64,000 nt of DNA from Morella rubra. Lineage: Eukaryota > Streptophyta > Magnoliopsida > Fagales > Myricaceae. Below the pieces are notes generated by a model. The model was not told where the DNA came from. It made no database searches and saw nothing but the letters and a program-made list of their open reading frames with translations. The DNA is taken from the NCBI GenBank assembly GCA_003952965.2, contig RXIC02000029.1:145356-209355 (forward strand). Reading direction: 5' to 3'. Position numbers and translations under genes: made by a program. Below are positions 37,708 through 49,444 of the stretch, in pieces (the stretch's first letter is position 1; each line of letters starts with the position of its first letter).

Positions 37708-38803
37708 TTTTGAGTGTTTTAAGTCAATTTAATGTGGGAATGAATTATTTCGTGTCGTATTTTAGACGGTGTTTGGTTTTGGACTTTTTGAACCTTCTTG
37801 AACGAGTATTGCATGGACATCTTTGGCTGGTTTGCCATGCCCATTACTTGCCCTGAATAACTGTATTATCAGTAGATTTGTGCCCCGTTGTTATCAAAGA
37901 GTTCACTCGTTTTCACTTTTAATCTCACCCTCCGTTATCTTTTTCGTCAACCTCCTTTGTTAAAGCATATAGCTCAAATTATCATTTTGTTCACTATTAA
38001 ATTCGTTACCTTTGCGGTATCAATTTCCCACTTTCATGTTGTGCATATTTAAATTCAGCGGCAGGTTATCGATACGTACGGCAATGTTCACTAATCACTT
38101 GTCTCGCACTTCTCGTTTAACACCAGTGTCTAACCGCGCTGCTCCCTGAGAATTGAACACAACCCTACGCACTTGATTACATATCGTGATCAAAGAAACC
38201 CAGAATAACACAGCGCAAGTGATCTCTGCTTTTAGTTCCTGCCACTGAATGGCCATTAATAAATCTAATTCATCCTTTGTCCCACAGATTCTCAGGTGAT
38301 CCTCGGACAAATTTCATTTACCACAATTACACTTTATAACACTGATATATGCCGCCATGGGCTTACGTATTTTAGTTAAGCGCTGTCCAGTTAGAACAAA
38401 GGGCAGGGAAATAATGACTATGGAACAAAACAGGTAATGATAATAACAGGCGGCAAAGATAATATATAGCGATTGGGTTGGTGCCGTAACTAGATCACGC
38501 TTGCAATTAGTTAGAACAGCTGCATAGGTCCCAACAAAATTCAGGAAAAAAGTACATGCAGAGGGCAAGGTTCCCATCCCCTTACCTTTTTTTTTTTTTT
38601 TTTTGGGGGGGTGGGGGTTGAGAAGACGACTCAGGAAACTAGAGAGAGTTTACATTCGGGCTTAGCACATTCCCATAATCAGTGATGATAACCATAAGTT
38701 TGTAGAAATATCCAGAAAACAGAAGCCCCAACAGTGAATCGCCATCAAGGACCGCAAGAAGGAGATGAGCTTTCATGGAGAGACTGGAATCCAAAACTAC
38801 CTT
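37708..38803. other. Convergent intergenic region between RPL10 and U2A'
   Basis: 3' flanks of two genes transcribed toward each other. A poly-T/poly-G tract lies at about 38588-38620. No coding or RNA feature was recognised. Confidence 0.5.
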
Positions 38804-41800
38804 TTACTCCTGCAAAGACAGCAAAATGGCATTAATAGTCCAGGGGCCGTACTACTGAAGCAAAAAATTCCAGTTGCATGAGTTGCTTGATCATTCAGCT
38901 GAAAAAGGTAACAACCATTTCCACCAATATGCTATCTAATCTCCCAAAGCTTCCGTATTGTGCACCGAGGTCAGAATAAAGGCAGTTACAGGGCAACCAG
39001 TGGCGGATGCAGGGGGGCGGCCCTGGGCGGCCACCCCCCATTGGACAGGCAAAAAAAAAAATTTACACGTAAATTTTTTTTTTTTTTTTTTTTTTTAAAA
39101 ATTTTTATCTTAGAAGTCGCCTCCCTTCACGTGGGGTCCTGCCTCCGCCACTGAGGGCAACCCCATTATTATCAAGGATCTTGGTTAAGAACAAGATTAA
39201 CTTCATGCATAGGAATGTAATTCCAATTTCTCTATGTGAACAAAAGCCTCAAATGTCTGCATGCGCAAAAAATAGTGAAAAATCATTTTCAAACACCAGG
39301 AAACATATATGGAAGATTAAAAAAGTACCATCCGTATGCACAACCCACAAGTCATTAAAGTGTCAACAGAGTTATACAGGAGTTAGTAAGGGAAAAAGGG
39401 AACTGACATAACATCCCCCAAATATTTTATAACCTGCCACATGCAATCCTTCATCCATTTGTGAAACAATTGCTATGTTTTCAATGACTGGATTGAGAGA
39501 TACTATAATTTAAGGAAATCTTTCACACCCAACTTCAGTAAAATGCTAAGGGGCCGACAGCAAATTTAACATATTTAGCGTAGGCTCATCACGACAGACA
39601 CCTGATATTAATCCTGTCTTTCAAGCACCCTTGTAACAAACTGGTGAGGAGTCAAGATGATACAGGTTCTTGAGGACGCTAACTCTCTCTACTGCCATAT
39701 CTCCTTGGGTGTGCGTGTGCGTGTTTATACATATACATCCATACATGGATATATTTACATATACAAAGAGCAACAGTGAGAGAGCATAAAGTTGAATACG
39801 AAACAGTCCTAAAGCCATACCTGTTCCATGGGTGCAGGCTTGTCATTTCCTTGTTCCTCCCCATCTTTAGGCTCACTATCACCCTCGTCCTGAACCATAT
39901 TATCATCCTTTTGGTTGACACCATCTGATCCAGTATCCTCATCCAAAGTCTTCAAATCTGCAGGAAGCTGACCTGACTTCAATGCCTGTCATCAAGATGA
40001 AGTAAAATGAAATGTTACAACTAAGCACAAAAAAACAAAGTTTATAAATCACAAAAGAATTTGAACCATTAAACACAAAGTAAGCACCTTTTCAAGTCTT
40101 GCAACCTCTTCAAGAGTTTGGGAATTCACAATGGCAGCCTGAATACCAGTGAAATTACGTATAAGACATCAGCTAGTCAAATTATAATCTTAAACAAGAG
40201 ATAATCTAAATCATAATCTAAACAGGGAACAAAAATTACATGAACAGACTTGTACACAATTCTTGTGTTACATGTGTTAAAACGAAAGGCCTAAACTACC
40301 CTTCCAAAAACACATGAATGAAGAACATTTTCCCATCCATTGAACAAATTTCAAAGAATTAGACTGCACATAATAATTTAGTCTAGACTAGACCTTCCTC
40401 TAATTTAGTGGACTTTAAACTACTGCAATTATAACCCCTTCAGAATATCTATCTGTCCATCCATGTACAAGAATGTATGCCTGATCCCAAAAATATAAAC
40501 ATAAATAAAGTTTTTATCCAACCATACATCCATTTCAAAGACATGGGCTTCAACATTTTCTGAGCAAGGTCAATGTGTTGAAGGTCTGGCTATCACTTTA
40601 TTGCCAAGAGTCGACATTTGGCAACAAAGGTAAGATACTACATCTCGCATCTCTCTGTTAAAGCTCTAAAACTTAGTTAATAACCTCCTCTTATCGTCTA
40701 AGATACCCCATTTTTATCTGCCTTTAGAGAATTCAAGCTCTTACAGGCCCTCAAATTGCAGCAGATATATGATAGAGCTTCTATGACTAGTCAGTAGAGG
40801 TAAAAACCAACATTTACTCAGAATAAAACCAACAAATACCTGGCACGTGCTGAATATCCCATAGCACAAAAATACCATGCACATCACTTTGCCCACTTGC
40901 ACAAAATAAAATGTGGCAGACTTACAAAAAAACACAACAAAGTTACTGAATGCATTTGATTCTAGCTAGAAATTTATGGTATTCGTGTATAGATGCATGC
41001 ATGAAAATATACCCCAGAGAAATGGCAAAGCTAGATAAGAAAACCACAAACAATTAAACAACAGAAACCTTGTTGTAATTTCTAGAATTCTCAGATGACC
41101 CAAGATCGGCATTCATGCCCTATGGTCTCTAGATATGATCACCAATGCAATCATATTAATACCTTGATAGCTATAATTTGCTCAGGAGTTGGGGCAGACA
41201 CTTTTTGCATTTGTTCTTCCTCTGAAACTTCCGGAACTTTGGCTACCTCACCTGGTGTGAAAGTCTTTGCAGATTCCCTTCTAGCCTCCTCTTCAACTTC
41301 TTCAGATGCAAACAAATTTCTTGCTTCGAGTCTCTCCTATCATTTATAGAATATTGTTATCAAAATGAAGGTAATAACTGAGGCAGAGGGGATTTGAAAA
41401 TAACAAGTAGGAAATGTTGTATCGTAGTTCAGAAATTTCAGCAAATGTATTGATCAAAATAAAAGCTGCACAACAACATTCTATTTCCTAGTTCTGTTTA
41501 TCTATTTAACCACTTATCTTTGCTCTGACATCAACCTTCCATTCGTGACTATAGCAACAGTAAGTACTTGTAGGGAAATCATGCAACCCAAGTCCGAAAT
41601 GCACAGATGAAAATTATCACAAAGTGAACGCAAAATTATAATGTTATACTTTCAAGCTTTATCTGCACAGAAGCCACACTGTAATCCTACATACATGCCT
41701 CAACGACAATATCAAATAATATGTGAAGCAGTAACATGTCTGAGTACACCATCGTGTTTCTCTGTTTAAGCTGTTGAAGTGGTTCGTACATTTACATTAA

Positions 41801-43228
41801 CTTCTAGGACAAACACGAATATGAAATTGTCTAGAGTCTCCAGAAGGATTTATCACTTGTGCTATTACATTCTATTTCTAAAGCAGATCTACAACTTTTG
41901 GATGAATTGGGAAGAAAAAGATCTTTGGAAAAATTAGCAGTTAATATTTCTCAACTCCCACAATACAAGGCAAAAAAATCTGTAGCTCTATGCAGCTAAG
42001 ACTTCATTGAAACTTTGCATAATAAGCAGAACTGAGCATACTTTACACAATGAGTGCATAACTAAACAAGAAAATTTAAGGAACTTACAATTTTAACCAC
42101 AGAAGAAAACTGCGGCATGCACTGAAAACCAAGAACGTGAGTTCGACAGAATAAAAGAACCTCACCTTGTTTTTCACCTTTTTGAAATCTAGAACCCGAA
42201 GGATCTTCAGTTTGTTAATCACGTATAGCCTATAATTTGGTTTCTTTGTAACGGTATTATCCATCAAACTAAGAAACTGCAGCTTTGGAAGGGATGCAAG
42301 GGGATCAATCTCTACCAAGTTGACAAGCCTATTGTTGGTAAGAACTAATGAGTGCAACTTTGGCAGGAACTCTGCAATACAAACGACAAGCTTGCTTAAA
42401 GACACTATGATTTCTGAAAACGACAGAAGTTCTATTCAAATCTTACCTCCAATGTTCGGATTGATGCGAGTAATTCTGTTGTTATTTATGAGCAGAGTGC
42501 CCAAACGACTAAGATGTGGAAAGTTTTCCAGCTTAACAATCTCATTGTCAGACAAATCAATGGTGTCAAATTGGTCCTGCCAAAACCCAAAATGAAAAAA
42601 ATTATGATTAGGCTCATTGTATTCATACTTCAAGAAAAATCAAGTTGAATATGGGCACATTCATTTGCTTGAAGTAGCTTCATAGAGCTAATGTCCGACC
42701 TTGAGAACCCATGAACTCAGGGAAAGCTTATAACATGGAAACCTCTATCATCTATTCAGCTTTAAAAAATGTCATCAAATCTCAAGCGCAAAGTAAAATC
42801 AACACCGAGATAACAGAAGTAACTATCAAAGCCATAAACTGAAAATTTGACTGAAAAAAAACCTCTTTACTAAAGGACAAACCGATTACTTCAGACAACC
42901 GCATTATACAAGTCAAAATTTCTCGACAACTTCAGATTGAGAGAGGCGAATTGCTCACCTCAGTAGCACCCAAGTTCTCTATCACCGCGATTTTGTTACC
43001 TAGCACCCGAAGAGGTAATAATGTGAGAACTGCTTACAAACTACAAGTCACTTGTTTCTCAAGAACGACCGTTTGGAGGGCTTTTTGCATGTCAGTTAAA
43101 AAAAAAAAGCGTTCGAAGAGTGGAACACAGATAGAGAAGGAAATACCTCGAAGGTCTAGCTCTCGCTCCTTGATGGCATTGAAAAAATGAGGGCTTTTCC
43201 AAATCAAGTCGGCAGTGAGCCTCACCAT
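38804..43228 (-). CDS. U2A': U2 small nuclear ribonucleoprotein A' (leucine-rich-repeat protein)
   Basis: Component of the U2 snRNP that pairs with U2B'' on U2 snRNA during branch-site recognition. Eight exons in transcript order: 43228-43147, 42999-42959, 42576-42447, 42371-42166, 41336-41163, 40138-40088, 39985-39821, 38809-38804; 284 residues in frame. The N-terminal MVRLTADLIWKSPHFFNAI is the family signature. Leucine-rich repeats follow (IDLSDNEIVKLENFP, LLINNNRITRINPNIG, LVLTNNRLVNLVEIDPL), capped by YVINKLKILRVLDFKKVKNK. The C-terminal half is acidic and charged. The final coding exon is six bases: GAG plus the stop. Another ATG three codons upstream (43237) is possible. A hAT-type MITE sits in the last intron. 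The gene is divergent from the SIL1-type gene, with 663 bp between. Confidence 0.95.
38990..39161. repeat. 8-bp target-site duplication AGGGCAAC
   Basis: AGGGCAAC at 38990-38997 and again at 39154-39161, directly flanking the MITE. Confidence 0.9.
38998..39153. mobile_element. hAT-type MITE, 156 bp, in the last U2A' intron
   Basis: The left end CAGTGGCGGATGCAGG and the right end, on the other strand, CAGTGGCGGAGGCAGG match at 15 of 16 bases, with an exact 8-bp duplication outside. The interior is GC-rich then poly-A/T and non-coding. It is transcribed as part of the U2A' intron. Confidence 0.9.
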
Positions 43229-43891
43229 CTCTTTCAAACCCTAATGTGTCTAACCGGACTACACGCTATGTAGCAGCAGCTGATAGCTGCAGCCTGACGA
43301 AGGGCACCAACGAACCTAAAGTAGCTCTCTGTCTCTCCTACTTCCAGGCGAGTCGGCAAAAAGAAGCTGGGTTGCAGCGCACTTGCGGGTTTACAAACTA
43401 GTCATTCTCCGTAGGTTGAGATTGGACTTGGTATGGTAAACAACCGGGTCGGGTATCCGCTCTTTCTGGGCCACGAGAAGTGATCCAGCGTAGTTGGGTC
43501 TAAGTTTCAAAAAAAAAGAATTTAATTTCCAATTTTGTTTCCGAGAATTTGAATTTAATTAATATATATGGGTATTTGTTGAAGGAAAGACCACGGATAC
43601 AAGCTTACTGGGAACCGCAGGATCCCTGATCCACGGTACAGATTCTCCGAGGTGAACTCACAGTGACGGCCTCGAGAAAGTCCCGTGTTTCCGCCTCGTT
43701 CAAGAGAGGCTTCTAAACGAGTCGTCAAGTTAGCGCGACGCGAGTCATGCTACTCAGCGATTCCGAGACACCCCGAGAAAGTAAAAATAACAAAAAAGAA
43801 GAAAGAAAAGAGGCTTCCAGATTTTAAGCCGGGACTCTTTCCTACCCCGGTCGGTAATAGCTGTGTGTGGAATAGCAGGAGAGGAGAAGGT

Positions 43892-46800
43892 ATGGTACGG
43901 AGCGCGGCAAGCATTGATCTATTTCTATTGCTATTGCTTCCATTTCTTCTTGCATGGCCGTTGGTCGCCAGTGTAGACGGTGCTCACGAGAAGAATTCGT
44001 CGGCGGGAAGCTTATTTTGGTCCACCGCAGAGGACGAAACGGATCTGCTTCGCAGCTCACAGGAAAATTCCACCGAGTCTGTCGCAGACGATCACTCCGA
44101 CTCCGACGGCGGCTTTTCTTCCCTCGAAGGAATGCTGCAGTGGGCTATTGGTAATTAAATTACTGTCGCTGTCGATTCTCTTAATACTTTCTTGCCAGTG
44201 AGTTCTTTCAGTAGGACCAAGACCATCGGTTTGTTTACCTATCCAGATGGCCAAATGGAGTTTCTATCGACCCGCTTCTGCTTAATATTTCAAATTCGCA
44301 TAACGTATTGTTTTCGCATTCAGCTCTCGTATGGATTTCTTTAAGCTGAGGCCTGTCAATTCGTTTCTCGTTCTCTCCACGTTATTTGGTTACTCTTTTC
44401 TCTCTCGTCTGCTTATTCGGATGTAAGTAAGCTGATCTAATTAATGTTGGTTTGCTCTTTCCTATGGTAAACCAAATTGGGGCGCCTTGCCAGCTCCTTT
44501 GCATCATAGGCCGAGATGACACTAGTTTGTTCAGGCTACCTTTAGTGCACGGTAGACTATTGCTATGTGTAGGCTAAAAATAAGAAAAAGTCATAGGCCA
44601 CCAATTTTCCGAACCAAAATAATGCTACTGCGTTCATATCTGAATATATCTGAAAAGCTGGAGTTGGGTGATTCTATTTGCAATAATGAAAAATGGAAAT
44701 TAGTGACTGCAATATGAATCTTTAAATTGTGATTTAGAATCAACAGAATAATCTCTCTCTCTCTCTTTATGTGGATATCTCTACTGAAGTGTTTATTTTT
44801 TAAACGAAACAGGTCATTCCGATCCTGCAAAATTGAAGGAAACATCAGAAGATATCCAGCGACAATCTCCTAGTGAGCTGAAAAAACGACAAATGGAACT
44901 AAAGGTGTGAAACTATAAGCTTTTTGTCGTTTGCAAATGCCAACATAGTTCAGCGTGCTTGTCTGAGATATCTGATGCTTATTATGCTCGTGCAGGAACT
45001 GATGGAAAAGTTAAAAATGCCATCGGATGCGCAGTTGATGCAGATTGCAATAGATGACTTGAATAATTCCTCTCTGTCTTTGGAAGATCGCCAGCGTGCT
45101 TTACAGGAGCTTCTGATACTTGTTGAGCCAATAGATAATGCAAATGGTAGGTGCGAATAATTTACATCTCACAGAGATGCAAGATTTGCTGAAGATGTGC
45201 ACCATAAGATTCCTTGGTGCTGACCTGTGAATATTAATTATATATATTCTGTCCAGAATAAGGAGGAGAGAAAACATAAAAGAAAATGTGTTCGTTCGAT
45301 TTGCCTCAAGAGGGTATGGGCTTACTGTACCAAAAAGGAGAGAGAAAGGGTTTTCATGCAAAAATATGAAGTTTTGTTTATGTTTTTTGTTGGTAAGTAA
45401 CATATGCACCTGAGGAATCTTGCCAGCACAAGTTTCACCCTGTTCCTTGGGGAAAGGAGGTGCTTTTTGAGCTTAAGCTCATTGTCTTGTTAAGGAAATA
45501 TAGATGACCGGTCAATTTCTGAGGACCATAGTCCTAACTTTACGTAGTGAATGTGAAAAGATACCATAGAATTCAATGGAGCTTTCACAATAGGGATAGA
45601 CCTCAAAATTTGGCCTGATTGTTGCAGTTTGGAAGTCATGCAGACCTTATAGCATTGTTTGACACAAAATAGTTGGGTAGCTTTCTAAACGAATTCCTTG
45701 TGGTGGATAATCGGATTCTTTCAGAAAGCTCCATTCTTAATGTTACTTCTAAGGGGGTCAGCATTAAAAAAAAATGTTCTTGTCATCCCTATGAGCTAAG
45801 TGGGGGACTTCTAAGCTGTAGTTTTCCAGTCAGAGCATTGGTAGCTACAGTGATATCATTTAATGTTAATAGTATAGGAGAAACCAGTGAGGCAGCTTTT
45901 TTGACATTTCACTTGCCAGCCTTTTCTTAGATAGGCCTGAAAATATATATGTATACCGTAATCAATGATAAATCATTGCACTTCCGTTGTTGGTATCATG
46001 ATATTTTCAGGGTTTGAAATCATACACATCTTGTAGTGTTCACATATTTGCTTTTTCCTGCAAAATAGTTGCTGATATAGTTAACATTGTGTTTGTCAGA
46101 TTTAAACAAACTTGGGGGTCTTGCTGTGGTTATTCAAGAACTGGCTCACCCTGACACTGATGTAAGGAGACTTGCTGCGTGGGTTCTTGGGAAAGCCAGT
46201 CAGAATAACGTAGTTGTTCAGAGGCAGGTATGAAATGTCAAGAAGCATATAGGTTCCTGTTTTGTTTCTCCGGCAATGGTGTACATGTCAATCTACATCC
46301 TCTTTACTGAATTTGTTCTTATGTAATTAAGCAAAAAGTAGGATCTGCTTAACATTTTCTGATTTACCAATCTTCAAGTTTTTCAGGTTCTTGAACTTGG
46401 GGCACTGGCAAAACTTATGGAGATGGTAAAATCTTCATCCACAGAAGAAGCAACCAAAGCATTATATGCTGTTTCAGCACTGATCCGAAGCAATTCAGTT
46501 GGTCAGAAATTGTTCTATGCAGAAGCTGGAGATATAATGCTTCAGGTGACCTACGTTAGAATGAGAAAAAAATTTGAGATTAGTTGTAACACTGATGACT
46601 TCAACTGACAGTTTCTAACTTTCTATTTGTCAGGACATCCTCGCTAATAGAAGCAGTGATATCAGACTGCGGAGGAAAGCTGTCTTTCTTGTGGGTGATC
46701 TGACCGAGTGTCAACTAGAAAATGGGGATAAAGCTGAGGTGCCTTTTTTCAGCGATCAGATTTTCTTGAAGTCAGTAGTTGACCTAATGGCATCGGATGA

Positions 46801-47318
46801 TCTTGATCTGCAGGAGAAGGTGGTTGACCATATTTCTACTTCATGAGACAATGTATCCCATATCAAAATTTTACCTAGACGACTAATTCCCAGCATGTTT
46901 TGTTCTCTGCTCACACATTCACTTAGCCGATCACATGTAGTATGTAGTTCAGTTTATTTGCAGGTGTTTCTTTAGTTTTTCTCTGATATAAATTGTACTG
47001 CCTCTGAGATCTATTGCAGGCACTCCTGGCAATTAAGAATCTTCTGCAACTCAGGACAGCTGAACCTCTGGTTTTCAAGGACTTTTGTGGTCTGGATGGT
47101 GCATTAGAGAAAATGAGACAGCAACTCCAAAGTTTAATCGCGGACGAAGATCTCAAGGATTATGCGCTGGATGTGGAAAGCCTCCGCAGTGAAGTGGAGC
47201 TGATTTTCCACAGAAAGTTGGGAAAGGTACTAACTAGCACTCCTTGGTTGGTGTAATTTGATAAACGTTCATCTAACTTGAACTTTGTAAGTGACAGGAG
47301 ACGCACATTCCAACATGA
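43892..47318 (+). CDS. SIL1/Fes1-type Hsp70 nucleotide exchange factor, ER-targeted
   Basis: Armadillo-like co-chaperone family that releases ADP from Hsp70; a secreted form would act on BiP in the ER lumen. Exons: 43892-44150, 44813-44904, 44996-45146, 46100-46227, 46387-46545, 46634-46819, 47020-47226 and probably 47298-47318. The start MVRSAASIDLFLLLLLPFLL gives a clear signal peptide (to about residue 28). Then come an acidic linker, the family block LEGMLQWAIGHSDPAKLKE, and helical repeats (LGGLAVVIQELAHPDTDVRR, LAAWVLGKASQNNVVVQRQ, ALYAVSALIRSNSVGQ). The last part is uncertain: splicing to 47298 gives an ETHIPT end (400 residues), while reading through gives VLTSTPWLV and a stop at 47256. 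An in-frame ATG at 43685 would add an unlikely basic extension ahead of the signal peptide. Confidence 0.88.
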
Positions 47319-49444
47319 TGACACATTCGTCCTTTACCAACATGTGCTACGCACCTGGCTACTAGGCTGAAAATTCATGTGTTCCTGGTTAACCGGGTTT
47401 ACCCGACTTTTTCCTCGTTTTTTGGTTTTCTTTTTTTGGGTGAGGGGGTGTAGGTTGTGGTCTGTATCTTGGTAGAGCAGAATTAGACTTACATGTGAAT
47501 CTTTTTGTTATTGGTAGATAGATAGGAAAAAGAAAGTTCCTGAAAAGAACTGATAAATGTATCAAGTTTCTCAAAAGAACTATTACTGTATCAAGTTTGT
47601 GTTTCACATGTTCATGATTTGTGATAGGGGCTACAGATCTTATCTTGCTCTGGGATCCTACCAAAATATGTTATCTGGGCTTTAAATTTCTGAACTGCTT
47701 AACTCTCTCTACACGTGTCCTTGTAGTCGTGCTTTACCCATTCATATCTTCTAGAAGTGGAACGGAGGCCCACTATTTGTCTCACCCTGAAATATTTCTC
47801 ACCCTGAAATATTTCTTTCATCTTGAAATGTAAAGCAATTATTAATGCATCGTCGCCTAATGAGGATCTATTTCATTGAGGTCTTCCATTGCCCACCTAT
47901 GCCCCCCTTTTTTTTTTTTTTTTTGCTGAATAATGCTGTTAGGCTTATATTTCAAGAGTTAGAACCACACGGGATAAATTTATATAAGGCTTAACAAACA
48001 TCAAGTTGTAAAAGAAAATTAGCAAAATTTCAAAAGGGATCAATAAAATCACTATATGTTATGTGTTAGGCAAAGGAAGTGGGTCGATAACAATAGATTT
48101 AGCTACCGAAGTTTAGACGGACAATTAATAAAAGCGTCGATAACTTGGGCATTGCAAAGTCCTTACAAAGGGTAGGAAAAGATTACCAAGGGACTGGAAA
48201 AGCCCACCGAAGAGTCGAAAACAACAATACAAGAAACAAACTGAGGCCTAAACAAACAGAAACACAACTAATAACTATTAGCCGAGTCAAAATCAAAGAC
48301 ACAATCGAGCGCTTCCAGAATCAGAGATACAACCGAGAAAGCGCGAAAGAGTCGGGAAAAGCTGATGACAGGTGGGGAAAACGCACAGCAGTAAGCGGTG
48401 CACGGGGCCCACGCTCTAGGAAAAGCAGCAACTTGGTGTAAATCATTGTAGCCCTTTGACCATTGTTTTGAGTATCGAGATATATATGGGGCATTTTTGG
48501 AGGTTAAAAATTTCGAGGGTTTTAAGGTTTGAAAAAGTAAAGATATTTTATGGGATTTAATGAAAAAGTGAAGAGAGAAGATTTAAATGAATATTATAAT
48601 AAAAAAAATAATTGAGGAGAAGAGAGAGATTATTTTATAACTTTTTAATGTGAGTAGAAATTTTAGGGGTGAAAATTCACCATGGTGAGACAGCCATAAA
48701 TGGGGAAGTATAGGTGAAAGGATATACTGTAATAAAATACCAGAACAAAAGTATCATAAACGGTGACAACGGACTACAGACAGGCCCGTCTGTTGTTCTA
48801 CCGCGAAAATGCAGGAAAAGTTCCCCTAGAGCCGAAGAAAATATATGGAAACGGACCCTGAAATGAATAAAAAAGGCCAATGGAAGTCCCAGTTGAATTG
48901 AAGCCCATATCTCGTTGCAGCCCGCTGTCTGGACCGGTCCCAACTTACTGGATTCAGCCCGCATCGTCGTGGCGGCCCGCTGCTGGACTGGTCAGAGCTT
49001 ACTAGGCTCCAGAGTGGACTTAAGCGGCCAAGTGAGAAATTCCACATAATACTTGGCTGGTGTAATGTACACGTGCCAGGATTCGGACAGGAAGGATGAA
49101 GGAAGACTAGTAAGTAGGTGAGCAGGTCAGAAGTGCTGTTGTCGTGCGGCTTGTGCTCCAATTTTTTTATACAAAAAATAATCCAAATTGGAGTTCTTCT
49201 TTCGTGGAACTGCCGTAGTATATTGACTCCAATTTTTTCTGAAGAGAATATTGTGGGTAGTGTGAACAGTACCTCGTTTATTGATCTACCAGTCTGTCTC
49301 CGATTACGTTTAGTTTTCTTTCTTTCTTTTTTAAGAAAAAATTCTTTATTATTTTCTTCTCTGAGCTCTGATCCCGTTTACTTTTTCATTCGATTCGGAA
49401 AGCAAAAGTTGGATCCTCGAGAAACGGTGTGGGGGCGCTAAAAA
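47319..49444. other. Intergenic, no gene supported
   Basis: Contains a 17-bp direct duplication (TCTCACCCTGAAATATT twice, near 47779-47812), a poly-T tract near 47909-47925, and otherwise unremarkable DNA. The last ~300 bases are probably promoter and leader of the RAD52-like gene. Confidence 0.45.

Noticed and set aside
43685-43891. N-terminal extension of the SIL1-type gene
   Set aside because: A basic, Arg/Lys-rich extension would bury the clear signal peptide that begins at 43892.
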